DNA of 64,000 nt from an uncultured Candidatus Hydrogenedens sp. (GCA_902609885.1 CACLTT010000001.1:1-64000), one strand, 5' to 3'. Shown: positions 48,142 through 57,314, counted from the stretch's first letter. Numbers and translations are program-made. The notes: generated by a model from the letters alone, not told the origin.

Positions 48142-49461
48142 TTAGCCAGCATTCATTGCTTTCAAGAAGTCCGAATTGCTAGACGTTCCTTTAAGTTTAT
48201 CTAATAAAAACTCCATAGACTCATTTGGACTCATAGGATTTAAAACTTTTCTGAGTAGCCATATTCTAGTTAGATCATCTTGTGTTATTAGTAATTCTTC
48301 TTTTCTGGTTCCAGATTTTTGCAAATCTATTGCAGGGTAAATTCTCTTTTCAGCCAGTCTTCTATCAAGATAAATTTCCATATTCCCAGTCCCTTTGAAT
48401 TCCTCAAAAATAACCTCATCCATTCTACTTCCAGTATCAATTAAGGCTGTTGCAATTATGGTCAAGCTCCCACCTTCTTCAGTATTTCTTGCAGCACCAA
48501 AAAAACGCTTTGGACGCTGTAAGGCATTAGCTTCCATTCCACCTGTAAGAACTCTGCCGCTTGCGGGGGTAACAGTATTGCTAGCTCGAGCAAGCCTGGT
48601 AATACTATCCAATAAAATAACTACATCTTTACCATGTTCAACAAGCCTTTTAGCTTTTTCTAGCACCATATCAGCAACTTGAACATGTCTTTGAGGAGGT
48701 TCATCGAAAGTCGAACTGACAACCTCACCTTTAACTGAACGTTGCATGTCGGTAACTTCTTCAGGCCTCTCATCAATTAAGAGAACAAATAAGGAAACAT
48801 TTGGATTATTATCAGTTATGGCTTTAGCAATTTTTTGAAGCAAAACAGTTTTTCCAGTTCTAGGCGGAGCAACTAATAAAGCTCTTTGGCCTTTACCTAT
48901 AGGTACAAACATATCAATAATCCTAGTTGAAAATTCTTGTCCATCATTCTCCATGTCTAGCCTACTATTCGGATGAAGTGGAACTCTATTTCCAAAACTA
49001 ATTCTTTCTCTGCAAAAATCTGGATCTTCAAAGTTAACAGATTCAATTTTCAACAATGCAAGATTTTTTTCGCCTTCCCTAGGCAATCTTACATATCCAC
49101 CAATTGTATCGCCAGATTTTAAAAGGAAGCTTCTAACTTGGGATTTAGATACATAAATATCATCAGGACCAGGCAAATAACTATATTTTGGAGATCTAAG
49201 AAAGCCATACCCCTCTTGTAAAATTTCTAATACACCCTCAGCATAAATTTCAACTTGTTTTTCTGATTGAGATTTTAATATTGCATATATCTGCTCTTGC
49301 CTTGTCATCCTACCTGTATCTTCAACTTTAAGATCCAAAGCCATTTTTTGAAGATCTGCAGGTTTTACTTCACGTAATTCATTTAAATTCATCAAAGATA
49401 AATCGGATGCCTTAATTTCATTGCTAGCTTGATTATTTGTTTTGGTTCTTTTTTGTGTCAT
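48142..49461 (-). CDS. rho: transcription termination factor Rho
   Basis: 439 residues. Helical N-terminal extension (about 1-70), cold-shock-like RNA-binding domain ([23 protein letters not shown] region split near residue 85), and the RecA-like ATPase with Walker [12 protein letters not shown] and [14 protein letters not shown]. The hexameric helicase should matter here because convergent genes overlap and intrinsic terminators are scarce. AAGGA lies 6 nt before the ATG, inside a hairpin. Confidence 0.97.
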   Translation of the reverse strand: MTQKRTKTNNQASNEIKASDLSLMNLNELREVKPADLQKMALDLKVEDTGRMTRQEQIYAILKSQSEKQVEIYAEGVLEILQEGYGFLRSPKYSYLPGPDDIYVSKSQVRSFLLKSGDTIGGYVRLPREGEKNLALLKIESVNFEDPDFCRERISFGNRVPLHPNSRLDMENDGQEFSTRIIDMFVPIGKGQRALLVAPPRTGKTVLLQKIAKAITDNNPNVSLFVLLIDERPEEVTDMQRSVKGEVVSSTFDEPPQRHVQVADMVLEKAKRLVEHGKDVVILLDSITRLARASNTVTPASGRVLTGGMEANALQRPKRFFGAARNTEEGGSLTIIATALIDTGSRMDEVIFEEFKGTGNMEIYLDRRLAEKRIYPAIDLQKSGTRKEELLITQDDLTRIWLLRKVLNPMSPNESMEFLLDKLKGTSSNSDFLKAMNAG

Positions 49462-49467
49462 AAAAAA

Positions 49468-49487
49468 TCCTTGGAAATATTTCTAAG
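49468..49487 (-). promoter_or_regulatory. hairpin overlapping the rho ribosome-binding site
   Basis: On the minus strand cttagaaatatttccaag (49487-49470) forms an 18-nt stem-loop with one mismatch. Its 3' arm takes in the AAG of the AAGGA Shine-Dalgarno (49472-49468). It could limit rho translation. Confidence 0.35.
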
Positions 49488-49581
49488 ATGTTACTGGTTA
49501 AAAGTAACTATATATATATAATTCTTATTTTGGTTATTGTCAATTATTTATATAAAATTGACTAATAATAAAGGAGTTAAA

Positions 49582-50028
49582 ATGTCGAATTTAGAAAAAA
49601 ATAAAAAATCAGTTTTGTTTGTATGTATTCATAATTCTGCTAGAAGCCAAATGGCTGAGGCTTTTTTAAAAACTTTATCAAAAGGTTTTTTTGTTAATAG
49701 TGCTGGAATTTCTCCCGGGAAATTAAATCCACTAGTAGTAAAAAGCATGATGGAAATAGGTATAGATATATCAAATAATAAGACAAAGTCGGTAGAATCT
49801 GTCTTAAAAAAGAAACAAAAATATGATTATTTCATTTTCGTTTGTAGTGAATCTCAAGGCCAAGAGTGCCCTTACATACCTTATAAAACTAAAAAAATAT
49901 ATTGGGATATAAATGATCCATCAAAACTCAAGGGTACTGATGATCAAATAATAAAAAAAATATCAGTAATTAGAGATGAAATAAAAAATAAAATTTATGA
50001 CTTTATATCAACTTATGAAACTTTATAG
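49582..50028 (+). CDS. arsC: ArsC-type arsenate reductase of the LMW-phosphatase fold
   Basis: 148 residues from ATG 49582, chosen because AAGGAG (49571-49576) precedes it by 5 nt; an upstream in-frame ATG at 49537 lacks one. The P-loop CIHNSARS gives Cys15 and Arg21. Cys88 and Cys96 match the resolving cysteine pair of thioredoxin-linked ArsC, and DINDPS supplies the acid. A protein tyrosine phosphatase role is the alternative. No other ars gene is nearby. Confidence 0.78.
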   Translation: MSNLEKNKKSVLFVCIHNSARSQMAEAFLKTLSKGFFVNSAGISPGKLNPLVVKSMMEIGIDISNNKTKSVESVLKKKQKYDYFIFVCSESQGQECPYIPYKTKKIYWDINDPSKLKGTDDQIIKKISVIRDEIKNKIYDFISTYETL

Positions 50029-50133
50029 CTTAATACTTAACAATACTTTTTAATTCAAAAAATATTATTAATTTTTATGTATAAAATAATTAATAAAAAC
50101 GATATAATTAATTTAATTAAATAAGGAGTTTTT

Positions 50134-50880
50134 ATGTCAGGACATTCAAAGTGGAGCTCTATTAAGCATAAAAAAGGAGCTTTAGATGCCAAAAGAGGAA
50201 AAATTTTTACTAAGTTGATAAGGGAAATAACTGTTGCGGCAAGAGATGGCGGGGGAGACCCAGATACAAATCCAAGATTAAGACTTGCCTTGTTAAATGC
50301 AAGGAGTGCAAATATGCCAAAAGATACATCAGAAAGGGCTATAAAAAAGGGAACTGGTGAATTAGGTGGTGACTCTCTTGTTGAGTCAACTTATGAAGGT
50401 TATGGTCCAGGTGGCACCGCTGTAATCGTTGAAGTTATGACTGATAATAAAAATAGAACTGTGTCAGAGATTAGAAGAGCTTTTTCAAAATTTGGGGGAA
50501 ATTTAGGAGAATCAGGATGTGTATCTTGGAATTTTGATCGTAAAGGCAGAATCAGTTTTTCAAGTGAAGGCGTTAACGAGGATGATTTTTTTGACAAAGC
50601 AATTGAACTTGGCGCTGAAGATATTAATAATTCAGATGGAAATATTGAGGTTATAACTAGCATTGATGATTTTGAAAATCTAAGAGTTAGTATTGAATCT
50701 TTGGGTCATAATATTTCAGCTGCTGAAATTTCAATGATTCCAAAAAATTCTATCAAAATCGAGGGGAAACCTGCAGAGCATATGCTTAAAATGATGGAAG
50801 CACTAGAGGATTGCGATGATGTTCAAAATGTCTACTCTAATTTTGATATTGATGATGAAGTAATAGAAGCTTTAACTTAA
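50134..50880 (+). CDS. yebC: YebC/TACO1-family translation or transcription factor
   Basis: 248 residues starting [22 protein letters not shown], the family signature, with [19 protein letters not shown] and [12 protein letters not shown]. Family members are reported to help ribosomes through proline-rich stretches or to act as regulators; the S16 tail and H1-like protein here are Pro-rich. AAGGAG lies before the ATG and TATAAT is at 50103-50108. The 3' end overlaps the convergent nuclease gene by 4 bp. Confidence 0.95.
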   Translation: MSGHSKWSSIKHKKGALDAKRGKIFTKLIREITVAARDGGGDPDTNPRLRLALLNARSANMPKDTSERAIKKGTGELGGDSLVESTYEGYGPGGTAVIVEVMTDNKNRTVSEIRRAFSKFGGNLGESGCVSWNFDRKGRISFSSEGVNEDDFFDKAIELGAEDINNSDGNIEVITSIDDFENLRVSIESLGHNISAAEISMIPKNSIKIEGKPAEHMLKMMEALEDCDDVQNVYSNFDIDDEVIEALT

Positions 50881-51230
50881 TCTTTCAGCCATTTTTGTAT
50901 CCAATCTTTTAAATCGGGTTCGATTAATATTTCTGTTTTCTTTTCTTTTTTTGGTGAACTGAAAAATAATTTCATCCCACTTATTTTAGAAGCTTTTTCG
51001 ATTTCACGTTTTTTTTCGGGGCCCGATATATATCCTCTTTTACATTGAACGCCAAACCATGTTCTATTTTTTTTCTTAATATCGTAAATACCAAAAACTA
51101 TATCCGCAGTTCCCTTACTACCTCTGCTTTCAATAGAGTAAAACTTTAAATTTTTAAATGTTTCTAATATCTCTTGAATATAGGAGTTTGATTTTTTTTC
51201 AAATATATATCCTTTTCGGTACTGTGACAT
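50877..51230 (-). CDS. Hjc-like PD-(D/E)XK nuclease (archaeal Holliday-junction-resolvase type)
   Basis: 117 residues. The arrangement of Glu11 (KGYIFE), Gly-Ser-Lys-Gly then Asp43 ([10 protein letters not shown]) and Gln62-x-Lys64 (GVQCKRG) copies the E-D-(E/Q)-K metal site of archaeal Hjc, with Gln for Glu as in some PD-(D/E)XK families. It may cut branched DNA or act in repair. Bacteria usually use RuvC for this. A VRR-NUC or restriction-like nuclease remains possible. It stands alone. Confidence 0.55.
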   Translation of the reverse strand: MSQYRKGYIFEKKSNSYIQEILETFKNLKFYSIESRGSKGTADIVFGIYDIKKKNRTWFGVQCKRGYISGPEKKREIEKASKISGMKLFFSSPKKEKKTEILIEPDLKDWIQKWLKD

Positions 51231-51270
51231 AAATACTCTCCAAAGTTCATAATAATCAATACTGAGAAAA

Positions 51271-51300
51271 TTTACAGTATGAATTATGTTATTCTATGAT
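51271..51300 (+). promoter_or_regulatory. promoter of the histidine-phosphatase/argS run, probably leaderless
   Basis: TTTACA (51271-51276), 18 bp, TATGAT (51295-51300). The ATG at 51307 is 6 nt after the -10, at the expected transcription start, and no Shine-Dalgarno is present. Confidence 0.5.
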
Positions 51301-51306
51301 TTGTAG

Positions 51307-51915
51307 ATGGAAATAAAACTTGTTCGTCACTGTGAAACTGAATGGAATAGATTAGAAAAATGCCAAGGTGTCAGTGATATTCGTTTGAATGCCAATGGTA
51401 TTTATCAATCAAACTTATTAAAAGAATGTTTTAGCAATTTAAATATTGATCTTATCTTTTCTAGTGATTTGCTAAGAGCCATGCAAACATCAGAAGCGAT
51501 AAATAATTCATCAACGCGCAATATAGAAAAAAGTAAAAAATTAAGAGAGATGGATCAAGGGGATTTTGAAGGGTTAACTTTTTCTTTTTTAAGAGAAAAT
51601 CATGGAGATGATTTAAAAAGTTGGAGAGAAAATCCTAAGGATTTTAGAATCCCGAATGGGGAAACATTGGGTGAGGTTCAATCCAGAATGATAAATTTTA
51701 TAGAAGATATTGTTAATAATTTTCATAAACTCAAAAATATAGTAATTGTCTCACATAATTTGGCCATATCATCATTAATTTGCTACTATTTAAAAAAGGA
51801 TTTGAGAGATTTTGCGACCTTTAAGATTGATTCTGCTTCAATTAGTACGTTAATATATGAGGATAAAAAAATTAAAGTTTTGGAATTGAATAATACTGAG
51901 CACTTAAAAAAATGA
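51307..51915 (+). CDS. histidine phosphatase superfamily protein (phosphoglycerate mutase-like)
   Basis: 202 residues. The catalytic motif is LVRHCETEWN with His8 (Cys replaces the usual Gly after it). DLLRAMQTSEAI, REMDQGDFEGLTF and the second histidine in VIVSHNLA complete the site. Possible activities are cofactor-dependent phosphoglycerate mutase, alpha-ribazole phosphatase or a general phosphatase; motif reading cannot decide. It overlaps argS by 4 bp. Confidence 0.82.
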   Translation: MEIKLVRHCETEWNRLEKCQGVSDIRLNANGIYQSNLLKECFSNLNIDLIFSSDLLRAMQTSEAINNSSTRNIEKSKKLREMDQGDFEGLTFSFLRENHGDDLKSWRENPKDFRIPNGETLGEVQSRMINFIEDIVNNFHKLKNIVIVSHNLAISSLICYYLKKDLRDFATFKIDSASISTLIYEDKKIKVLELNNTEHLKK

Positions 51916-53534
51916 TTAAAAAAATTATCAAAGAAAAAATTTATCAAACTGTAAATACACTATATAGCGATTTACAAATTAATACCTCTGATATAGATAT
52001 TGTCGAATCAAAAAAAATAGAACACGGAGATTATGCGACTAACTTTTGTATGAAATTTTCAAAAACTTTAAATCAGAAACCGATTGATCTAGCAGAATTA
52101 ATAGTCGCTGAAATAAAAAAGAAAAACGATGATTTTTTTGATAATGTTGATTTCATTATGCCAGGCTTTATAAATTTCAAAGTAAAAGCTTCAATTTTTA
52201 ATGATACTTTATTAAATATATATAAAATGATGGATAGTTACGGATCAGGAGATACAAAAAAGGGCAAAATACTTTTAGAGTATGTATCCGCGAATCCAAC
52301 AGGTTTTTTACATCTTGGCCATTTAAGAAATGCGGCGGTTGGAGATTCTATTTGTAGAATATTAAGATTTTATGGTCATGATGTTGATAGCGAATATTAT
52401 ATAAACGATTTTGGTAATCAAATTAAGCTTTTAGGAAAATCATTAGGTATAAGAGTGAGGAATTTACGTGGTGAAAACATTGAAATGCCAGAAGATGCAT
52501 ATTTGGGTGACTATTTAGTTGATATTGCAAAAAAATATAGCTTAGAATTTTCTCAAGATTCACTTAATCCTGAAAAGTTAGAAAATTATGCAAAAGATTA
52601 CTTATTACAAGAAATTAAGAATGATTTAGCAAGTCTCAATATTAAGTTTGATAATTGGTATTCCGAGAGCAAATCCATTCATAAATCAGGCTTATTAGAT
52701 GAAATTTTGTATAAATTAAGTGACTTGAATGTTCTCTATGATAAAGATGATGCTAAGTGGATCAAAACGTCTGAATATGGAGATTCTAATGACTGGGTAT
52801 TAATAAAAAGTGATAAAAGCTCAACATATTTCTTAAGTGATATAGCCTATCATTATGATAAATTTAATAGAGGATATGACAAAGTTATAAATGTATGGGG
52901 TTCTGATCATCATAGCCATGTCTCTCGTCTAAAAGCTTCGATGAATTCTTTAAATATTAAAGAAAAGAATTTATATTTTGTAATGATTCAGTTTGTTAGA
53001 CTTCTTAAAGATGGAAAAGATATCTCAATGTCCAAAAGATCTGGGCAGTATACGACAATAAAAGACCTACTTTCACTTGTAGACAATGATGTTGTTAGAT
53101 TCATAATGGTTACAAGAAGTTCAGATACTCATTTCGATTTTGATCTTGACCAATGTCTTAAGGACTCAGACGAAAATCCCGTTTTTTATATACAATATGC
53201 TAATGCCAGAATTAATAGTATTATAAAAAAATCTGGCATTAAAGACCTATCAGCCCAAAATCTAGATATAATTGACTCAATAAAAGAGGTTGCATTAATT
53301 AAAGCGCTGATTGATTTCGAAGATGTAATTAAAGACTCAGCTGAAAATCTTGCTCCTCATAAATTAACTTTTTATTTACAGAATTTAGCTAAAGAATTTC
53401 ATTCATATTATAAATCTACCAAAATTCTAAATAACGATAAATTAATGACAAGACTAATACTTATAGCAACTATTAAATCAGTTCTTTCTAACGGCCTTAG
53501 CTTACTCGGGGTATCTTCACCGGAGGAGATGTAA
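51912..53534 (+). CDS. argS: arginyl-tRNA synthetase
   Basis: Class Ia synthetase of 540 residues. The N-terminal Add1 domain (about 1-110) is followed by SANPTGFLHLGHLRNAAVGD with HLGH as the HIGH motif, and SMSKRSG in the KMSKS position. The anticodon-binding DALR domain ends the protein. Coupled to the preceding phosphatase gene by ATGA. Confidence 0.96.
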   Translation: MIKKIIKEKIYQTVNTLYSDLQINTSDIDIVESKKIEHGDYATNFCMKFSKTLNQKPIDLAELIVAEIKKKNDDFFDNVDFIMPGFINFKVKASIFNDTLLNIYKMMDSYGSGDTKKGKILLEYVSANPTGFLHLGHLRNAAVGDSICRILRFYGHDVDSEYYINDFGNQIKLLGKSLGIRVRNLRGENIEMPEDAYLGDYLVDIAKKYSLEFSQDSLNPEKLENYAKDYLLQEIKNDLASLNIKFDNWYSESKSIHKSGLLDEILYKLSDLNVLYDKDDAKWIKTSEYGDSNDWVLIKSDKSSTYFLSDIAYHYDKFNRGYDKVINVWGSDHHSHVSRLKASMNSLNIKEKNLYFVMIQFVRLLKDGKDISMSKRSGQYTTIKDLLSLVDNDVVRFIMVTRSSDTHFDFDLDQCLKDSDENPVFYIQYANARINSIIKKSGIKDLSAQNLDIIDSIKEVALIKALIDFEDVIKDSAENLAPHKLTFYLQNLAKEFHSYYKSTKILNNDKLMTRLILIATIKSVLSNGLSLLGVSSPEEM

Positions 53535-53539
53535 TAATT

Positions 53540-54325
53540 TTGGATTTAATATCATTATTAACTGAAAATTTACATATTCTATATATTTCTGCTTCGCTCG
53601 TCTTAGTTTTATATTTCATAATTGCTAATATTTTTAAATTTAAAAACCAGGATAATATCATTTTTCAGAATGCTAAAAGTGCAACTAAGAACCCCTTAGG
53701 GTATAAGGATAAAACAATGTTATCAAACCTATATAAGGATTGGTGGTGTTTTTTAATTGCACCTTTAGAACAAAAATTAATTACCAATAAAATATCGCCT
53801 AATTTCTTAACTGTCTTATCTTTATTCTTTTCAATTTTGACTGCCGTACTATATTTTTATGGATTGATATTTTTGGCATCAATTTTCTTACTAGCAGGTT
53901 CAACTTTTGATATGTTAGATGGGAGAATTGCTAGAATGACAAATAGTCAATCCGATATTGGCTCTTTTCTTGATAGCGTTTTAGATAGATTATGTGAATC
54001 TGTGATTATGGTTGGAATTTTTCTTTTTTATTATCCAAATCCTTTTTCTATAATTTTAATGTTTGCGGCGATTTTTAGCCTTACCGTTAGTTATGTAAAA
54101 TCAGCAGCAGATAATCTTGGTTTAAAATCCAATGTTGGTTTGATGCAAAGAGCCGATAGAGTAGTTTATTTGGGTATTGGTGGGATTATAAATGGAATAT
54201 TAGATTATTTTTCAATAACAATTTTTTCTCAAGAGGATATAGTTTTTAAACTTACTATTATACTAATAACTTTATTCTCTTTCTCTACAACCATTCAAAG
54301 GATTTTATATGCAATTAAAAAATAA
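53540..54325 (+). CDS. CDP-alcohol phosphatidyltransferase, PIPS/AIPS-like
   Basis: 261 residues, about six membrane helices. The family signature DGx2ARx8Gx3Dx3D is complete in DGRIARMTNSQSDIGSFLDS followed by VLDR. An N-terminal extension carries one more helix. The stretch from VKSAADNLG to LMQRADRVVYLGIG recalls the inositol-phosphate-accepting enzymes of mycobacteria and archaea (RAEASGL...ERPER), rather than PgsA or PssA. That and ino1 in the window suggest an inositol phospholipid; this is inference. TTG start with GGAGGAG about 11 nt upstream. Confidence 0.75.
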   Translation: MDLISLLTENLHILYISASLVLVLYFIIANIFKFKNQDNIIFQNAKSATKNPLGYKDKTMLSNLYKDWWCFLIAPLEQKLITNKISPNFLTVLSLFFSILTAVLYFYGLIFLASIFLLAGSTFDMLDGRIARMTNSQSDIGSFLDSVLDRLCESVIMVGIFLFYYPNPFSIILMFAAIFSLTVSYVKSAADNLGLKSNVGLMQRADRVVYLGIGGIINGILDYFSITIFSQEDIVFKLTIILITLFSFSTTIQRILYAIKK

Positions 54326-54667
54326 TTATTTGTTACTTTCTTTAATTCTTGAGGCCTTTTTTGAAAGTCCTCGAATATAGTAAAGTTTTGCTCTACGAAC
54401 TCTACCTTTTCTAATAACTTCAATTTTATCAATTTGTTTTGAATGTATTGGGAAAATTCTTTCAGTACCAATACCATAAGATATTTTTCTTACAGTAAAA
54501 GTTTCTCTAATACTTGAGCCTTTTCTTGAAATTACTATACCTTCAAATATTTGAATCCTTTCTTTTTCACCCTCTTTAATCTTGTAATAAACACTAACTG
54601 TATCACCAGCTTTAAATGAAGGAATATCTTTTAAGCTTTCTTTTTCTATACTATCTACAATATTCAT
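54326..54667 (-). CDS. rplS: 50S ribosomal protein L19
   Basis: 113 residues with [45 protein letters not shown] and [19 protein letters not shown]. Last gene of the topB-ffh-rpsP-khpA-rimM-trmD-rplS run; its stop directly abuts the convergent transferase. Confidence 0.96.
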   Translation of the reverse strand: MNIVDSIEKESLKDIPSFKAGDTVSVYYKIKEGEKERIQIFEGIVISRKGSSIRETFTVRKISYGIGTERIFPIHSKQIDKIEVIRKGRVRRAKLYYIRGLSKKASRIKESNK

Positions 54668-54679
54668 TTTATTTTACAC

Positions 54680-55972
54680 CTAAAAATTACAACCAAATAA
54701 TTTATCCAATATTATAGCTACTGCACTCCTAACTGACAAATGATTATATTTATCATAACCCCCGACGGGTTTTAAGATATAGTCACAAGACTCAATTATT
54801 TCCTGTGATAAGCCCCATCCTGTGCCAAAAACTATCAAATATGGTCTTTTTTCCTCTTGTATTCTATGCTTTATAAATGAATAGTCAACCATATTCTTCA
54901 TTTCATTGGCATCAGTTCCAATTAATATTGGTTTTTGTTTATATTCTTTTTTAATATTTGAAATTGCTTCTTTCAATGATTTTTTAATAATTATATTATT
55001 CATGGCAACATGTTTAGAATTTTCATTCTTTCTCTTTTTCTCATTATCCCAAAAACTAAGAACTTTTTCAGCTAATTTTCTTTGCTCCAATATAGGATGA
55101 GTTATATAGTATTTATTAATTCCGTAGGTTCTTGCGGACCGGGCTATGTCTTGAATATCTAAATTTGTTAGCGATGTAGTTATTGTCTCATTTTTAATAT
55201 TTTTAATAGGATGATGAACTAATGCAATGAATACATTATTATTCAATTTAGATCTTTTTATTTTCCTGAGGTTCTCTCTTTCAGTTGATGTAAGGGTTGC
55301 ATTTTCTAGGAGATCTTCTCTCTTGTTTAAAGTATATTCTAATGAATTATTTCTATTAAAATTATCTATATTTTTGTGATTTCCAGATAATAATATTTTA
55401 GGCACTGATTTATTTTTAAAAATTTTTGGTTTTGTATAGACTGGACCTTTGATAGTAGAATCCATAAAACTATCATTGATAACAGAATTTTTTTTACCAA
55501 CAACACCTTTTATCATTCTGGAAATTGAATCAATAAGAATACATGTTGCTAGCTCGCCACCCGTTAGAATATAATCCCCAATTGAAATTTCAAAATCGCA
55601 AAATTCTACTAATATTCTTTCGTCAAAACCTTCGTACCTACCACTTACAATTGTTATATTTTTTTCATTAGAAAGATCTTTTGCCATTTGATTATTAAAT
55701 ATGTGACCTTTTGGGCTCAAAAATATAAATTTTGTTTTTGGCTCATTTTTTTTAATTTTTTTGAATATTTTAAATGTTTTTTCATAGGAAATTACCATTC
55801 CAGGATTATGACCATATTGCTCATCATCAATACCTTTATTGTTATCAGCCTCTGTAAAGAAAGAATAATTATTTATAGTAATTAATTTCTTTCCCACAGC
55901 TTTTGATAAAACACCATATTTGCAATTATTTTTTATAATTTCTGGAAAAACTGATAGAGTATTAATCTTCAT
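54680..55972 (-). CDS. trmD: TrmD (tRNA m1G37 methyltransferase) fused to a second SPOUT-type RNA methyltransferase
   Basis: 430 residues, against about 240 for TrmD alone. Residues about 1-240 are TrmD, with VSGRYEGFDERI and SIGDYILTGGELA of the SAM-binding knot. Residues about 247-430 match the COG4752-type methyltransferase that sits next to trmD in many Deltaproteobacteria. It starts NVFIALVHHPIKN and carries TSLTNLDIQDIARSARTYG and YLIVFGTGWGLSQEI. No stop or frameshift separates them. TrmD prevents +1 frameshifting; the substrate of the second half is unknown. The start overlaps the rimM stop by 4 bp. Confidence 0.9.
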   Translation of the reverse strand: MKINTLSVFPEIIKNNCKYGVLSKAVGKKLITINNYSFFTEADNNKGIDDEQYGHNPGMVISYEKTFKIFKKIKKNEPKTKFIFLSPKGHIFNNQMAKDLSNEKNITIVSGRYEGFDERILVEFCDFEISIGDYILTGGELATCILIDSISRMIKGVVGKKNSVINDSFMDSTIKGPVYTKPKIFKNKSVPKILLSGNHKNIDNFNRNNSLEYTLNKREDLLENATLTSTERENLRKIKRSKLNNNVFIALVHHPIKNIKNETITTSLTNLDIQDIARSARTYGINKYYITHPILEQRKLAEKVLSFWDNEKKRKNENSKHVAMNNIIIKKSLKEAISNIKKEYKQKPILIGTDANEMKNMVDYSFIKHRIQEEKRPYLIVFGTGWGLSQEIIESCDYILKPVGGYDKYNHLSVRSAVAIILDKLFGCNF

Positions 55973-56466
55973 AATTTTGCTATTTCCTCAAGATTCTTTA
56001 CGATTATAATTTTTTTGATTAATTTAACTTCTATTATAAAAGATTCAATAAATGGGACAATGAATATTTTTTGATTAAAAAAAACTTCTAGCAAAACTCC
56101 GTTGGAGGAGTTCAAAACTCTTTTGACAGTTCCAAATTTATCTCCATTTTCATCAATTACATCACATCCCAAAAGATCATCATTATAAAATTCATCATTT
56201 GGCAGTTCTGGGAGATCAATATCTTTAATAAAAACATCGATATTTTTTTCATTGCTAATTGGAATCGTATTCATAATCTTAATTAAAATATTATTTGTAT
56301 CTTTTTTTATTATTTTAAACTCAAGATTCTCATACTTATTATTTAAACTTATATAAAACTTACTAATTTTTTGAATTGTTTCATAATTATTAGATGAAGA
56401 GATAAAAGTAAATAAATTATCAGAATTATTATTTTTTTTAATTAACCCAAGTTTTTTAAAATTCAT
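55969..56466 (-). CDS. rimM: 16S rRNA processing protein RimM
   Basis: 165 residues, divergent at the N-terminus. The C-terminal PRC-barrel is clearer (LLGCDVIDENGDKFGTVKRVL and FIVPFIESFIIEV). Identification leans on position between khpA and trmD as well as sequence. RimM assists assembly of the 30S head and binds S19. Confidence 0.85.
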   Translation of the reverse strand: MNFKKLGLIKKNNNSDNLFTFISSSNNYETIQKISKFYISLNNKYENLEFKIIKKDTNNILIKIMNTIPISNEKNIDVFIKDIDLPELPNDEFYNDDLLGCDVIDENGDKFGTVKRVLNSSNGVLLEVFFNQKIFIVPFIESFIIEVKLIKKIIIVKNLEEIAKL

Positions 56467-56472
56467 TCAAAG

Positions 56473-56712
56473 TTATTCAATAATTTCTAATACAGCTCTT
56501 CTTTTGTCTTTAGCTGCAGCAGCCCCAAGCAAAGTTCTAATAGCTTTTGCTGTTTTTCCTTGTTTACCAATTATCTTTCCTAAATCATCTTTTGCAACTT
56601 TTAACTCATAAACAGTAGTAGAATCTCCTTTGACTTCTGTGATATGAATCTCGTCTGGGTTATCAACAAGTGAGCTAACAATTAATTTAATTAAATCAGA
56701 TATATTTTCCAT
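56473..56712 (-). CDS. khpA: KH-domain RNA-binding protein KhpA (YlqC)
   Basis: 79 residues from the ATG at 56712, preferred over an in-frame ATG nine codons upstream because AAAGG lies 7 nt before it. A single KH domain with the GKIIGKQGKTAKAIRTLL loop. Binds RNA, often with KhpB; here in its classic place between rpsP and rimM. Confidence 0.93.
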   Translation of the reverse strand: MENISDLIKLIVSSLVDNPDEIHITEVKGDSTTVYELKVAKDDLGKIIGKQGKTAKAIRTLLGAAAAKDKRRAVLEIIE

Positions 56713-56765
56713 AAATAAGCCTTTCTTCAGATTATACATTAAATTGCTAAAAATTATCTAAATAC

Positions 56766-57281
56766 TTATTTTTCTTTAGGTTCGTCCTCAGCAGGAGCGG
56801 CCTCTTCAGTAGGAGCAGCCTCTTCAGCAGGAGCAGCCTCTTCAGCAGGAGCAGCCTCTTCATTAGGAGCAGCCTCTTCATTAGGAGCAGCCTCTTCAGT
56901 AGGAGCAGCCTCTTCAGTAGGAGCAGCTTCTTCAGCAGGAGCAGCTTCTTCAGCAGGAGCAGCTTCTTCAGCAGGAGCAGAAGCTTGTGGTGGCTCATCA
57001 ATTTGTTTCTTTGGTTTTCTTTTTGGTTTTGTACTTACAATCTGACCATATTTTTCAGGGTCATAGAGTTTTAAAACTCTATTACTAAGCTGAGCTCCTT
57101 TACTGATCCACTGATCTATTTTTTCTTTATCAAGATTTATAACACTTGGTTCTTGTAAGGGATCATATGTTCCAAGAATATCTAAGAATTTTCCATCTCT
57201 TGCGGATCGTGAATTAATCGCAACAACTCTATAAAATGGTCTTTTTTTTCTTCCTAATCTTGTTAATCTAATTTTTACCAT
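56766..57281 (-). CDS. rpsP: 30S ribosomal protein S16 with long acidic repeat tail
   Basis: 171 residues. Residues 1-85 are a normal S16 (MVKIRLTRLGRKKRPFYRVV, ILGTYDPL). A basic linker (KPKRKPKK, 86-92) follows, then a tail of ten exact-length APxEEA hexapeptides (residues 102-161; x is Ala, Thr or Asn) and a final APAEDEPKEK. Most S16 proteins have 80-90 residues, though Ala/Glu/Pro extensions occur in some lineages. The tail should be disordered and strongly negative. Confidence 0.95.
   Translation of the reverse strand: MVKIRLTRLGRKKRPFYRVVAINSRSARDGKFLDILGTYDPLQEPSVINLDKEKIDQWISKGAQLSNRVLKLYDPEKYGQIVSTKPKRKPKKQIDEPPQASAPAEEAAPAEEAAPAEEAAPTEEAAPTEEAAPNEEAAPNEEAAPAEEAAPAEEAAPTEEAAPAEDEPKEK
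56799..56978 (-). repeat. 18-bp tandem repeat inside rpsP
   Basis: Ten tandem 18-bp units, each encoding Ala-Pro-(Ala/Thr/Asn)-Glu-Glu-Ala. On the plus strand the unit reads like gcctcttcagcaggagca. Differences between units are almost limited to the variable codon, suggesting recent expansion by slippage or unequal crossover, in frame. Confidence 0.9.
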
Positions 57282-57314
57282 AAATACCTCGTCACTTAAT
57301 AATGATTAAATTTA

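Noticed and set aside
49537-49581. Upstream ATG start for the arsC-like gene
   Set aside because: No ribosome-binding site; the ATG at 49582 has AAGGAG at ideal spacing.
54680-55972. Frameshift or assembly artefact joining trmD to the next gene
   Set aside because: Both halves are in one frame with complete motifs and a natural linker; no start or Shine-Dalgarno at the boundary.
56799-56978. Regular repeats that could suggest a CRISPR array
   Set aside because: Units are contiguous 18-mers without spacers and keep the S16 reading frame.
56747-57001. Leu/Lys-rich frame antiparallel or out of phase with rpsP
   Set aside because: It is only the alternative reading of the 18-bp repeats; the in-phase S16 frame with its conserved N-terminus is the real gene.
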